A stretch of DNA of 64,000 nucleotides. Origin: Salipiger profundus (GTDB lineage Bacteria; Pseudomonadota; Alphaproteobacteria; Rhodobacterales; Rhodobacteraceae). The notes beneath the pieces were generated by a model. That model did no database searches. It was given only the letters and a program-made list of their open reading frames with translations, and was not told the origin of the DNA. The stretch lies in assembly GCF_001969385.1 (NCBI RefSeq), contig NZ_CP014796.1:2125501-2189500 (forward strand), in the 5' to 3' direction. Shown here piece after piece: positions 53,878-62,577 of this stretch; within the stretch, counting starts at the first letter, position 1; each line of letters opens with the position of its first letter. The translations under genes were made by a program, and so were the position numbers.

Positions 53878-54773
53878 AGTTCGTCTTCCCACGGCGGGTT
53901 GGCGCCCGCGCGTCCGACGGTCACCGCCGCCGCCTGCGCCCCGAGCGCCACGCAGGGACGCAGCGCCTCGAGCGTCGCGCCGCGCACCGCCTCGCGGCCC
54001 AGAAGCCCTTCGCGCCAGAGGCCCGCGAGCAGGCCGGCGTTGAAGGTGTCGCCTGCGCCGACCGTGTCGACGACCTCGGCCTTGCGGGCAGGCACTATCA
54101 GCTCGCCCTCGGCCGAGACCGCCAGCACGCCCTCGGCGCCGCGCGTCTCGAGCACCAGCGCCGCGCCGCCCTCGATCAGGGCAGCCGGAGTGATGCCGAG
54201 CCAGGCCATGTCCTCGTCGGAAATCTTCACGATGTCGGCCCGCGCCAGCATCGCCTCGAGCCGCGCCCGGTAGCGCGCCTCGTCGGTGATGAAGCCGGGG
54301 CGGATGTTCGGATCGACCATCACGAGCCGGTCACCGGCCTGCGCACAGAGCGCGGCATAGGTGTCGGCGGCGGGTTCCGAGACAAGGCTGATGCCGCCGA
54401 AGAACAGCGCCTCGGTCTCGCGGCCGAGGTCCGGCAGGTCGGCGTCGGTCAGCATCCGCCCGGCGGTGTTCTCGTCGTAGAAGGCGTATTGCGCCTGCCC
54501 GTCGGTCAGCGTCACGAAGGCAAGCGTCGTGGGCCGATCCGAGCGCACCGCAAGCGAGGCATCCACCCGCGAGGCGGTCAGCGCATCCGACAGCACCGCG
54601 CCGAACAGGTCGGTGGAGAGCCCTCCGAAATAGCCCGCGGGCGCCCCGAGCCGCCCCAGCGCGATGGCGGTGTTGAAGACGGCACCGCCCGCGACCGGCG
54701 CGAACGCCTGCTCTCCGGTGGACGCGGTACGGGGCAGCATGTCGATCAGTGATTCGCCGCAACACAGGATCAT
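53874..54773 (-). CDS. PfkB-family carbohydrate kinase (fructokinase type)
   Basis: This 299-residue ribokinase-family kinase has [30 protein letters not shown] at the N-terminus (PfkB signature 1) and [23 protein letters not shown] (signature 2 with the catalytic aspartate GAGD). It resembles bacterial fructokinases, and could supply the kinase missing from the frcBCA operon far upstream. A dyad lies in its promoter region, shared with hsp20. The substrate is inferred. Confidence 0.85.
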   Translation of the reverse strand: MILCCGESLIDMLPRTASTGEQAFAPVAGGAVFNTAIALGRLGAPAGYFGGLSTDLFGAVLSDALTASRVDASLAVRSDRPTTLAFVTLTDGQAQYAFYDENTAGRMLTDADLPDLGRETEALFFGGISLVSEPAADTYAALCAQAGDRLVMVDPNIRPGFITDEARYRARLEAMLARADIVKISDEDMAWLGITPAALIEGGAALVLETRGAEGVLAVSAEGELIVPARKAEVVDTVGAGDTFNAGLLAGLWREGLLGREAVRGATLEALRPCVALGAQAAAVTVGRAGANPPWEDEL

Positions 54774-54836
54774 GGAAGACCTCCCTTGTTAGCGCCGCAA
54801 CCTGCCCGGTCGGATCGGTCTGCACAAGGCCGCGGT

Positions 54837-54857
54837 TTGCGCCAGATCATGGCGCAA
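54837..54857. promoter_or_regulatory. Inverted repeat between the sugar-kinase and hsp20 genes
   Basis: TTGCGCC-N7-GGCGCAA is a perfect 7-base dyad, 64 bases upstream of the kinase start and 51 bases upstream of hsp20. It does not resemble the CIRCE element. It is a candidate operator for either gene. Confidence 0.45.
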
Positions 54858-54907
54858 GGCGCTGCGTTGCAGGATAATCGCGGTTGTTGGGAGAGGAGGT
54901 GTCGAAC

Positions 54908-55321
54908 ATGGTCGAAACGACCCAAACCGGCCTTTGGCCACATCTTTACGCTCCGCTGAAGGGGCTGAGCACCAAGATCTCGGACTGGCTGTCGCCGGCG
55001 TCCGATGCGTCGTCGGATGACGGCGCCTACCGGATCTCGGTCGAGTTGCCGGGCGTCCCCGAAGAGGCGGTCGAGCTGCGGGTGGACGACGGCGTGCTCT
55101 CGGTGACCGGCGAAAAGACCGCGACCCGCGAGGACAGGGGCGAGACATGGTACTTCTCGGAACGGGAATACGGCGCGTTCCGGCGTTCGTTCCGGCTTCC
55201 GGGTGACGCCGACGCCGACCGGGCCGAGGCACATATGAAAGACGGTGTCCTCGAGATAACCGTGCCGCGCCGCGCGCCTGAGGAGAGCCGCGGGCGGAGG
55301 ATCGCGGTGAAGAAGGCATAG
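54908..55321 (+). CDS. Small heat shock protein, Hsp20/alpha-crystallin family
   Basis: This 137-residue protein has an alpha-crystallin domain from about residue 37 (GAYRISVELPGVPEEAVELRVDDGVLSVTGEK) to RLPGDADADRAEAHMKDGVLEITVPRRA, ending in a basic C-terminal tail (RGRRIAVKKA). It is a holdase chaperone that binds unfolding proteins. GGAGG lies eight bases before the ATG at 54,908. A convergent hairpin follows. Confidence 0.9.
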   Translation: MVETTQTGLWPHLYAPLKGLSTKISDWLSPASDASSDDGAYRISVELPGVPEEAVELRVDDGVLSVTGEKTATREDRGETWYFSEREYGAFRRSFRLPGDADADRAEAHMKDGVLEITVPRRAPEESRGRRIAVKKA

Positions 55322-55384
55322 GACCAGCAGGGCGTCGATCCCCGTCGCGCCTTCCCCGAGCCTGATGTCGGACACACCGTGTGG

Positions 55385-55412
55385 GGGCGGGCGCTTCGGT
55401 GCCCGCCCTCTT
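55385..55412. terminator. Terminator between hsp20 and the zinc-ribbon gene
   Basis: GGGCGGGC and GCCCGCCC form an 8-bp stem around GCTTCGGT, followed by TCTT. It lies between converging genes and could act in both directions. Confidence 0.6.
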
Positions 55413-56506
55413 CACATGCCCTGGTTCATGGCGACCACGTAGCCCACGGCGCCCGCCACGATGAGACCGAGCAGCACCGCGAAGCCGATCTTCCACGCCG
55501 ACCATGGACGTTCGCCCTGCACCCGGCCGGTGGTGCCGTTCACCACGAAGCGGTAGCTTTCGCCGCGATAGCGGTATGCGGCCATCCAGACCGGCAGCAG
55601 GATGTGCTTGAAGGTGACGTCCGAGACCTGCGTATCGACGCGGTGAACTCGCTGCCTGTCGCCGCCGATGTCGAACTTCACGTCGCGCCGGATCTGTCGG
55701 TCCATGATCGCGCGGGCCTCGACGAAGCCCTCGTCGAGGTCCACCTGGTAGCCCTCGGCACTGAACCCGGCGAGGAACTCGGGCTGGTAGGGCTCGAGCT
55801 GCGTGAGATCCCACGGCTCCAGCCCGTCGGTGAAGCGCTTGGGCAAGGCCCGCGAGGCCAGCACCAGCACGTCGTCGAAGAACCGTGCGACCCGCCCCGA
55901 GACCCGGCGCCAGCGCACCTTGGCCACGCGGACGGTCTGCCGCTTGCCGTCGCGCACCACGGTGCGGGTCTCGTAGTAGACGGTGCCGCGCTCGCCGCTG
56001 TAGTCCGAGACGGTATTGGCGTCGAAGGTCCAGTAGGGCACGTAGATGCCCTGCATCTTCCGGCCCTTGCGGGCATATTCCTTGAGCCCGTTCGGCGCGA
56101 ACCAGAGCCGCCCGAGCCAGCCGGTCATCGCCTCGTGGGCGGCCCTTTCGTCGAGCTGGAAGGGCAGCAGGCCGCGCGGCTTGATCTGGCGGTGCGTGCC
56201 GGTGCCGGTGACCACGGGCGTGGCGCAGAACGGGCATTCGGTGGCGTGGGTGTCGGGCGCGAATTCGACCTCGGCGCCGCAGTTGGGGCATTGCGAGACC
56301 TGCCGCTCTTCCATTTCCTGCAGCGGCAGGAGGTTGTCGAGCGCGGCGCGGAAATCCAGTTCGCGGATGCTTTTCTGCCACGGACCGCGCTGGTCGCCGA
56401 CCTCCTGCACGTGGCCGCAATGGTCGCAGACCAGCTCGCCCTTCGCCGGGTCGAAGCGGTAGTCGGCGCCGCATTGCTCGCAGGGAAAACGGTGCTCATC
56501 GTTCAT
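55412..56506 (-). CDS. Membrane protein with two N-terminal zinc ribbons (TFIIB-type zinc finger)
   Basis: This 364-residue protein has two CxxC/CxxC zinc ribbons in the first 90 residues (FPCEQCGADYRF with CDHCGHV, then CPNCGAEVEF with CPFCATPVV), a central mixed domain of about 200 residues (GIYVPYWTFDANTVSDYSGERGTVYYETRTV), and one C-terminal transmembrane helix (IGFAVLLGLIVAGAVGYVVAM). Despite occasional database labels as a primosomal helicase there is no P-loop. It is the first of the minus-strand module with the SPFH, TelA and XpaC genes. Function unknown. Confidence 0.75.
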   Translation of the reverse strand: MNDEHRFPCEQCGADYRFDPAKGELVCDHCGHVQEVGDQRGPWQKSIRELDFRAALDNLLPLQEMEERQVSQCPNCGAEVEFAPDTHATECPFCATPVVTGTGTHRQIKPRGLLPFQLDERAAHEAMTGWLGRLWFAPNGLKEYARKGRKMQGIYVPYWTFDANTVSDYSGERGTVYYETRTVVRDGKRQTVRVAKVRWRRVSGRVARFFDDVLVLASRALPKRFTDGLEPWDLTQLEPYQPEFLAGFSAEGYQVDLDEGFVEARAIMDRQIRRDVKFDIGGDRQRVHRVDTQVSDVTFKHILLPVWMAAYRYRGESYRFVVNGTTGRVQGERPWSAWKIGFAVLLGLIVAGAVGYVVAMNQGM

Positions 56507-56654
56507 CGGGGATCCCTCGTTTCGGCAGCGCGACCGTAGGTCGGAAGCCGGCGGGATGGAACCCGATTTGCCTTTTCCGCGCCGCTGGCTAGGGTGGCGC
56601 CGACGCGGCGGCACAACGGGTGCCCCGAAGCCGGGAAATGAGGACGGAATACGG

Positions 56655-57209
56655 ATGAGAGGGCAGTGGCGGATCGCGGTGGCGGTGCTGGCCGCAGGCC
56701 TTGCCGGGACGATGGCGCAGGCCGAGGACGCGGCCTTTCGCTTCGTCTGGGAGGGCGCGAACGGCTACGAGATGCGGGGCGCCATGTCCTTTGACGCAGC
56801 GCTTCTGGGGCAGGAGCAGGTGCGTGCGCGCGATCTGACCTGCTTCGAGATGCAGGGCAGGCGTGACGGCGCGCCGGTCGGGCGCTGGGCGCTCGGAATG
56901 CTCGACGAAGAAACCACCTGGCGCCTCACCTTCCTGCCGCAGAGCACTTCGTTTGCGGTGTTCGGGCCGGGCCATCTCATGCCGCAGGCGTGGAACATGG
57001 ACGGCGCGGGCACCGATTGCGGCGAGGGCGGTTTCGGCTTCAACATCGGCAACGCGGCGCAGGATCTCTGCATCGACGGGCGGCTGGTGCTGGCCTCGCA
57101 GGTGCCGCCCGACCGTCCGTTCCCGGCGGTGCGCGACGACGACGTCGACTTCAGCGCCGACGCCTGCATGGGGCCGATGCTCATGAGTCGGCTCGACCTG
57201 CCGCGATAA
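56655..57209 (+). CDS. Exported protein of unknown function
   Basis: This 184-residue protein has a signal peptide (MRGQWRIAVAVLAAGLAGTMAQA, then ED) and no family I recognise. The mature part is rich in acidic and aromatic residues with three scattered cysteines (DLTCFEMQG, GTDCGEG, QDLCIDG, DACMG) that could form disulfides. It lies inside the zinc-ribbon/SPFH group but on the opposite strand, followed 29 bases later by a cupin gene. Confidence 0.65.
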   Translation: MRGQWRIAVAVLAAGLAGTMAQAEDAAFRFVWEGANGYEMRGAMSFDAALLGQEQVRARDLTCFEMQGRRDGAPVGRWALGMLDEETTWRLTFLPQSTSFAVFGPGHLMPQAWNMDGAGTDCGEGGFGFNIGNAAQDLCIDGRLVLASQVPPDRPFPAVRDDDVDFSADACMGPMLMSRLDLPR

Positions 57210-57238
57210 CGAAACCACCCACCACAAGGACCAAGAGC

Positions 57239-57532
57239 ATGTGTAAAGGCCAGGCCGTTGCGACGGCACTCATTTCCGACGATGACCGGACCCGCGTGAC
57301 CCGTTTCGACTTCGCACCGGGGTCCGAGACCGGCTGGCATGTCCACGAATACGACTACGTCATCGTCACTCTGACCGACTGCTCGATGAAGATGCGCGAG
57401 CCCGGTGACGTCGAGAAGGAAACGCTGATCCCCGCAGGCACGGTCTATCGCCGCGACAAGGGGATCGAGCACAACGTCATCAACGCGGGCGCTTCGCAGA
57501 TGAGCTTCGTCGAGATCGAACTGCTCGAGTAA
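57239..57532 (+). CDS. Small cupin-domain protein
   Basis: This 97-residue single-domain cupin has metal ligands in SETGWHVHEYDYVIVTLTDCSM (two histidines and a glutamate) and IEHNVINAGASQMSFVEIEL (the third histidine). Start MCKGQAVATALI. It is co-directional with the exported protein and converges with the SPFH gene 12 bases away. The reaction, if any, is unknown. Confidence 0.8.
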   Translation: MCKGQAVATALISDDDRTRVTRFDFAPGSETGWHVHEYDYVIVTLTDCSMKMREPGDVEKETLIPAGTVYRRDKGIEHNVINAGASQMSFVEIELLE

Positions 57533-57544
57533 CGCTTCGGAGCG

Positions 57545-58678
57545 TTACGCGCCCGGGGGCGGCGGGGGCATCACGGTGAAGAGCTGCGCAAGCTCGTCCA
57601 CGTCCTCGGCCCGCTTCCAGCCGTCCTGGCCCTGCGTCCAGACGTAGGTTTCGCGGGTGAGGCCGCCCTCGGTCACCATCCGGCCAAGGCGCGCTTTCGA
57701 GAACGGCCCCTGCGTGGCGCCGTTCTCGGCGATGTGCCAGACGTGTTCGACCGGCGGCGGGGGCGGCGGCGGCGGCGGTGCTGCCGCGGCCGGCTGCGGC
57801 GCGGCGGGCCGCGCGCCCCACGGGCCGGCCTGCGCGCCGCTCATCTGCGCCCCCATCGACATGCCGAGACCGGCCCCGAAACCGGTGCCCATGGCCTGCC
57901 CGGCGTTCGACCCCTCTTGTCCGAGCGCCTCTGCGGCCTGGAACTTCGTGTAGGCGTCGAGATTGCCGATGACGCCCATCGAGGTGCGCTTGTCGAGCGC
58001 CTTTTCCACCGCCTCGGGCAGCGAAATGTTCTCGATGTAGAGCTCGGGCAGCGAGAGCCCGTATTCGGCGATCGTGGCCGAGATGCCCTCGGCCAGCATC
58101 TTGCCCAGCTCCTGCGTGTTCGCCGCCATGTCCATCACCGGGATGCCGGAGCCGGCGATGAGCCGCGAGAACGCCTGCACGATGATGTTGCGGATCTGGA
58201 AGCTGATCTCGTCGCTGGTGAAGGCGCCGTCGGTGCCGACGATCTCGGTCAGGAAGCGCGCCGGGTCGGACACGCGCACCGAGTAGGTGCCGAAGGCGCG
58301 CAGGCGCACGGGGCCGAACTCGGGGTCGCGGCAGATGATCGGGTTCTTGGTGCCCCACTTGAGCCCGTTGAAGCGGGTCGTGTTGACGAAGTAGATCTCG
58401 GACTTGAAGGGCGAGCGGAAGCCATGATGCCAGTGCTGCAGCGTGGTCATGATCGGCATGTTGTTGGTCTCGAGCATGTAGAGACCGGGGGTGAACACGT
58501 CGGCGATCTGGCCCTCGTGGACGAAGACGGCGGTCTGCCCCTCGCGCACGGTGAGCTTCGCGCCGTACTTGATCTCGTGCCCCTCGCGCTCGAAGCGCCA
58601 GACCATCGTGTCGCGGCTGTCGTCGACCCAGTGGATGACGTCGATGAACTGGCCCGAGAGGAAATCAAGAATGCCCAT
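57545..58678 (-). CDS. SPFH-domain protein with proline tract and C-terminal GYF_2 domain
   Basis: This 377-residue protein has an N-terminal SPFH/stomatin-like domain (about residues 1-220; AVFVHEGQIADVFTPGLYMLETNNMPIMTTL, FGTYSVRVSDPARFL), a helical region, an Ala/Pro linker with nine consecutive prolines, then a GYF_2 domain (VWHIAENGATQGPFSKARLGRMV, ETYVWTQGQDGWKRAEDV). It resembles the virion core protein-like family, whose members help organise membranes. It belongs to the TelA/XpaC neighbourhood on the same strand. Confidence 0.82.
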   Translation of the reverse strand: MGILDFLSGQFIDVIHWVDDSRDTMVWRFEREGHEIKYGAKLTVREGQTAVFVHEGQIADVFTPGLYMLETNNMPIMTTLQHWHHGFRSPFKSEIYFVNTTRFNGLKWGTKNPIICRDPEFGPVRLRAFGTYSVRVSDPARFLTEIVGTDGAFTSDEISFQIRNIIVQAFSRLIAGSGIPVMDMAANTQELGKMLAEGISATIAEYGLSLPELYIENISLPEAVEKALDKRTSMGVIGNLDAYTKFQAAEALGQEGSNAGQAMGTGFGAGLGMSMGAQMSGAQAGPWGARPAAPQPAAAAPPPPPPPPPVEHVWHIAENGATQGPFSKARLGRMVTEGGLTRETYVWTQGQDGWKRAEDVDELAQLFTVMPPPPPGA

Positions 58679-58776
58679 GGCAACCCCGCTGAACTGTGGT
58701 CTTGCCGATAACTTAACCACCCCCGGCGGTGACACAAGCCGGGACGCCGGAGAATCGAGCCCGGGCCGCCGTGCGG

Positions 58777-59202
58777 TCAGGCGGCCGGGGAGGCGTGGTC
58801 ACGGGCGCCGGTGATCATCAGGTCGCTGACGTAGTCGACGAGCTGGGCCCAGGCGGCGCGGTCCGCCTCGTCCCAGTCGGCGACGTGGTCGGCGAGCGTG
58901 TCGAGCAGCACGGAGCCGACGACGGCATATTGCTCCTCCGTCACGCCGTAGTCGAGATGCCGCGCGCCGAGCGCCTCGAGCTCGGTGACCAGCATCTGCA
59001 GATGGTCGAGTGACTGCACGAGCACGAGGATCATGTCGAAGAGCTTTTCGGCCTGCGGCCGCAGGTCTTCGGGAAACATTGCACGAAGCTCGGGCGCACT
59101 GGTGAAGAGCCGTGCATAGAAATCCCGCGTGAGCGTGCTGCTTGCGGTCCGCAACCGCAGAGCACTGGACAGAACCTGTTGCTTTACCGCGTCTTCGAAC
59201 AT
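58777..59202 (-). CDS. Single-domain bacterial globin
   Basis: This 141-residue haem globin has helices resembling the flavohaemoglobin/single-domain group: RDFYARLFTSAPELRAMFPEDLRPQAEKLFDMI, then the proximal-histidine region ALGARHLDYGVTEEQYAVVGSVLLDTLADHV and a C-terminal helix. No reductase domain is attached. Start at the ATG 59,202; another in-frame ATG lies three codons upstream. A role in oxygen or nitric-oxide chemistry is family knowledge. Confidence 0.8.
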   Translation of the reverse strand: MFEDAVKQQVLSSALRLRTASSTLTRDFYARLFTSAPELRAMFPEDLRPQAEKLFDMILVLVQSLDHLQMLVTELEALGARHLDYGVTEEQYAVVGSVLLDTLADHVADWDEADRAAWAQLVDYVSDLMITGARDHASPAA

Positions 59203-59272
59203 CGCCCTCATCCCTCGGATGGGCGAGGGGATAGGCATCGCGCGTGAAGATCGCGTTAAGGAGAGAGCTGCC

Positions 59273-60247
59273 TCAGCTTTCCCCGCCCATCAGAGTGGCT
59301 GCCCGGGCGCGGACGATCGGGCGCACCTGCTCGGCATCCATGCCGGCGCGGACGGCCGGGTCGTAGAGCAGCCTGAGAAGCATCTCGTCATGGGTGGTCA
59401 GCAGCGCGAACTCGTCGTCGTCGTTGAAGATCGACGGGCGCGCGTTGGGCGAGTCGTTGCCGAGCCCGAGTCCTTGCGCGATTTCCTCGTGCACGCAGGA
59501 GCGCCTTAACAGGTCGGGATGCTCGGAGCGGATCACCGCGATCGCGTCGCCGTAGGCATAGCCGCCGGGCCGCTCGGAAAACGCCATCACAAGGCAATGG
59601 ATCGAGCGCGGCAGGCGCTTGAAGATATCCAGCGCCGAGGGGTTCACGTCGGGCACCAGCGTGCGGATGCGCGGCGCGATCTGCGCCTTGTCGTCTTCCG
59701 ACATGAACAGCACATGAAAATTCGCGTCGCCCGAGGTGACCGACATCGGATGTCCGGTGATGCCGGCCAGCCGGTTGACGTATTGCACGACCATGTTGCG
59801 GTCCTGCACCCGCTGATCCAGCGGCACGAGCTCACCGAACTCGACGGCGACGCGGATCGGCTTGGTCCATTTCTTGATGTAGCCAAGCTCTCCGCGCGAG
59901 GGGCGCAGGCCCGCTCCGCGCTCGTATTCCTCGGCCAGGGCGATGCGCTCGAAGTTGCGCAGCAGCATGGTATCGGTGAAAGGCGTGTCCGGCCCGCCGC
60001 CATCGGTGCGCAGAAGCCCCTGCGCCAGAAGGTCGTTCTGGATCCGGGCGTAATAGGTCTCGAGATCCCGGCTGGCGAGCGAGCGCTTCTGCGGCGGTTC
60101 GGGCATCTCGGGCTCGGGCGCGAGTGCGTCGGGGCGGGCGTGCGGCGGCACGCCGGTTTCGCGCGGGGCAAGCGACGAGGTTTCGCAGGCGGCAAGCGCC
60201 GCCAGCAATCCCGTGGCCAGAGCCAAGTGCCGCAGACCCCGGCGCAT
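59273..60247 (-). CDS. DUF2927-family lipoprotein
   Basis: This 324-residue protein has a lipoprotein signal (LALATGLLAALAAC with the lipobox cysteine at about residue 20) and a DUF2927 domain: IKKWTKPIRVAVEFGEL, VTSGDANFHVLFMSEDD, CLVMAFSERPGGYAYGDAIAVIR and SCVHEEIAQGLGLGNDSPNARPSIFNDDDEFA. The HEE-Q-LG stretch resembles a metalloprotease zinc helix, which makes a peptidase role conceivable but unproven. It lies three bases downstream of telA on the same strand. Confidence 0.8.
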   Translation of the reverse strand: MRRGLRHLALATGLLAALAACETSSLAPRETGVPPHARPDALAPEPEMPEPPQKRSLASRDLETYYARIQNDLLAQGLLRTDGGGPDTPFTDTMLLRNFERIALAEEYERGAGLRPSRGELGYIKKWTKPIRVAVEFGELVPLDQRVQDRNMVVQYVNRLAGITGHPMSVTSGDANFHVLFMSEDDKAQIAPRIRTLVPDVNPSALDIFKRLPRSIHCLVMAFSERPGGYAYGDAIAVIRSEHPDLLRRSCVHEEIAQGLGLGNDSPNARPSIFNDDDEFALLTTHDEMLLRLLYDPAVRAGMDAEQVRPIVRARAATLMGGES

Positions 60248-60250
60248 CGG

Positions 60251-61453
60251 TCAGGCGCTCTTGGGCACGGCGGTGCCGGCGTTGTCGCCGACGCCGTCGC
60301 GTCTGGCCTTGGCCGAGGCAAGCGTATCGCGCAGCTCGTGTTCCATCGTCTTGAGGTCCTCTTCGGCCTTCGCCCGACGCGCCTTGCCCTCGTCGGCGAT
60401 CTGCAGGCTTTCCTGGATGGTGGCGATCAGGTCCGCGTTGGCCTGTTTCACCGCCTCGATGTCGAAAACGCCACGTTCCATCTCGGTCCGGATCGCGCGG
60501 TTGCTCTCGCGCAGGTTCTCGGCGTTCGAGGTCAGCAGCTCGTTGGTCAGGTCGTTGGCATCGCGCACGGCCGCGGCGGCCTCGGCGCTGCGCTGGATGG
60601 TCACGGCCTGCGCCAGCTGAGTCTCCCACAGGGGCACCGTGTTGACCATCGTAGAGTTGATCTTGGTCACGAGACTCTTGTCGTTTTCCTGAACAAGCCG
60701 GATCGAGGGCAGCGATTGCATCGTCACCTGCCGGGTCAGCTTGAGATCGTGCACCCGACGTTCGAGATCGTCGCGTGCGGCGCGCAGGTCACGCAGTTCC
60801 TGCGCCTTCATCACCTGTTCGTTCTCGGCGGCGGCCGCGACATCGGCTTCTTTAGCCGGGATGTCGATGCTGTCGAGCTCTCGCAGCTTCTCTTCGCCGG
60901 CGGCGATATACAGCGCCAGCTCGTCGTAGAACTCGAGCGTCTTCGCATAGAGGAGGTCGAGCGACTTGATGTCCTTGAGCAGCGTGTGCTCATGCTTCAG
61001 AAGGCTGTCGGTGATGCGGTCGATCTGCTCCTGCACCTCTTCGTAGCGGGCGGTGAACTTGGCGAAGGGCGCGGCGCGGCCGACGAGCTTTTCCCACCAG
61101 CTGCGCTTGCGGCGCACGTCCAGCTCGGAGACCGAGAAGCCGCGGATCGTGGTGACGATGTCGCGCAGGCTGTCCCCGGCCGGCCCCACGTCCTTGTTGC
61201 GGACACCGTCGAGCATGGTGTGGCTGATTTCCTGCAGCTCGGTCTGTGAGGATGCGCCGAACGAGACGATCGAGTTGGTGTCGGCCATGTCGATCTCTGC
61301 CATCCGCGCGCGGATCTCTTCGCCGATCTCCGGCGAGGCTTCCTGCAGCGACAGCACCGAGCGCGCTTCGCCGGGCTCGGGAAGCACCACGGTGTTGACC
61401 TCTTCGACCTCGGCCAGCGTCCGTTGCGCCTCGGTCTTCACTTTCTCAGACAT
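60251..61453 (-). CDS. TelA/KlaA-family toxic-anion-resistance-like protein
   Basis: This 400-residue, mostly helical cytosolic protein of the TelA family shows LRDIVTTIRGFSVSELDVRRKRSWWEKLVGRAAPFAKF, KHEHTLLKDIKSLDLLYAKTLEFYDELALYIAAGEEKLREL and MQSLPSIRLVQENDKSLVTKINSTMVNTVPLWETQLAQAV, all family landmarks. TelA was first linked to tellurite resistance, but chromosomal homologues are thought to act in membrane stress. It is flanked by XpaC and DUF2927 genes in one minus-strand unit. Confidence 0.88.
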   Translation of the reverse strand: MSEKVKTEAQRTLAEVEEVNTVVLPEPGEARSVLSLQEASPEIGEEIRARMAEIDMADTNSIVSFGASSQTELQEISHTMLDGVRNKDVGPAGDSLRDIVTTIRGFSVSELDVRRKRSWWEKLVGRAAPFAKFTARYEEVQEQIDRITDSLLKHEHTLLKDIKSLDLLYAKTLEFYDELALYIAAGEEKLRELDSIDIPAKEADVAAAAENEQVMKAQELRDLRAARDDLERRVHDLKLTRQVTMQSLPSIRLVQENDKSLVTKINSTMVNTVPLWETQLAQAVTIQRSAEAAAAVRDANDLTNELLTSNAENLRESNRAIRTEMERGVFDIEAVKQANADLIATIQESLQIADEGKARRAKAEEDLKTMEHELRDTLASAKARRDGVGDNAGTAVPKSA

Positions 61454-61489
61454 CGCTCGTCCCTTTACTTGGCGTCATGCGACGTGGAC

Positions 61490-62392
61490 TTAACTCAGCC
61501 GCACGCCTTCGCGTTGCAGTCGATCCCGCAAAACATCGATTTCGACCGTCAGGTCGGCATTGTTGTCGAGCAGGAGCTTGCGATTCTTCTGCCCGAATCC
61601 TTCTTCGAGGTCGGTCAGAAGCATCATGAAATTGCTCTTGGCCCCGCTGTCGTGGGTGCGGCTGTAGATGTCGGCGAATTTCACCGCCGCGTCGCGGGCG
61701 CCCATCAGGTAGACCCCGAGATAACGCCGGGCCGCGGTCAGGTCGCGGGGGTCCTCCTCGACCGTGCGGATGAGCTCGCCGACCTTCTGGTGAAAGCGCT
61801 CGACCCGCGCCTCGACCTGACGGTCGCCGGCGCGCTTTACCGCGTCGTCCATCTCGGCAAGGTAGCTCTCGGCCTCGTCCACCACGCGCGCGACACGATC
61901 CTGCTGGAAGGTGTCGACACCCTCCATGCCCTTGCTCTTCAGCGGGTCGAGGCCGAAGGCGCCGAGGTGCAGCACCGTGGCGGCCACCCCGTAGATCACC
62001 GGCGCGACAAGGCCGGGCTCGGACGTGAAGGCGGCGATGCCGGCGCCGACCCCGGCCAGACCGGCGGCAAGGATCTTGCGCGGGATCGCGGGCCGGCGTG
62101 CCACGCGGCGCTCGTCGAAGGCGGCCTCGGCCCGCAGCCCGTCGCGCAGCAGCCATGCGCCGAGCAGCAGCGCCCCGGCGCCAAGCAGGCCGGTTGCCAG
62201 GCCCGCCGCGCCATCGCCCAGCGAGGTTGCCGCAAGCAGGATCGGCGGGAAGAACAGCACGTTCGAGCGCGCGCCTGCGCGGTCCACGCGGGCACCGCGA
62301 TAATGGCGCGGCGTGATGCGCTCTTGCGTGTCGTCGGGGGAGGGGGAGTCGGACGAATCGGGGGAGTATTTCCCGCCGTAGCGCTGCGCCAT
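61490..62392 (-). CDS. XpaC-family (5-bromo-4-chloroindolyl phosphate hydrolysis) membrane protein
   Basis: This 300-residue protein has a disordered, charged N-terminus (about 45 residues), two hydrophobic hairpin regions (VLFFPPILLAATSLGDGAAGLATGLLGAG and PRKILAAGLAGVGAGIAAFTSEPG to FGLDP), then a helical cytosolic domain with VDEAESYLAEMDDAVKRAGDRQVEARVERFHQKVGELIRTVEEDPRDLTAARRYLGVYLMGA. XpaC and TelA genes are a recurring pair. A 29-codon gene starts one base upstream of its start codon region. Confidence 0.82.
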   Translation of the reverse strand: MAQRYGGKYSPDSSDSPSPDDTQERITPRHYRGARVDRAGARSNVLFFPPILLAATSLGDGAAGLATGLLGAGALLLGAWLLRDGLRAEAAFDERRVARRPAIPRKILAAGLAGVGAGIAAFTSEPGLVAPVIYGVAATVLHLGAFGLDPLKSKGMEGVDTFQQDRVARVVDEAESYLAEMDDAVKRAGDRQVEARVERFHQKVGELIRTVEEDPRDLTAARRYLGVYLMGARDAAVKFADIYSRTHDSGAKSNFMMLLTDLEEGFGQKNRKLLLDNNADLTVEIDVLRDRLQREGVRLS

Positions 62393-62393
62393 G

Positions 62394-62483
62394 TCACAGC
62401 CCTCCGAGCCAGCCGGAGCTTACCCCGAACAGAAGCACGATCAGAAGAATATAGGACACTTTCCGAAGCGCCTTGTCGGACAT
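62394..62483 (-). CDS. Twenty-nine-residue membrane peptide gene
   Basis: A 29-codon frame reads MSDKALRKVSYI, then LLIVLLFGVSS and GWLGGL, a basic N-terminus followed by one hydrophobic helix. GGAGG lies four bases before the ATG at 62,483, and the stop is one base before the XpaC start, so the two genes are almost certainly translated together. It has no family I know. It is too short for routine gene callers and is listed because signal, spacing and context agree. Confidence 0.6.
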   Translation of the reverse strand: MSDKALRKVSYILLIVLLFGVSSGWLGGL

Positions 62484-62577
62484 GCCGCCTCCAGGGTTTT
62501 CCCGCCGTTCGCAGAAAACTTAGGATCAAAGGCCGCGACTTGCTAGGGGCAACTCGGGGCAAAGCCGCCTGCGTCGT

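Noticed and set aside
55412..56506. Primosomal replication-restart helicase (PriA)
   Set aside because: There are zinc ribbons but no helicase P-loop or DEAH motifs, and the C-terminus is a membrane helix.
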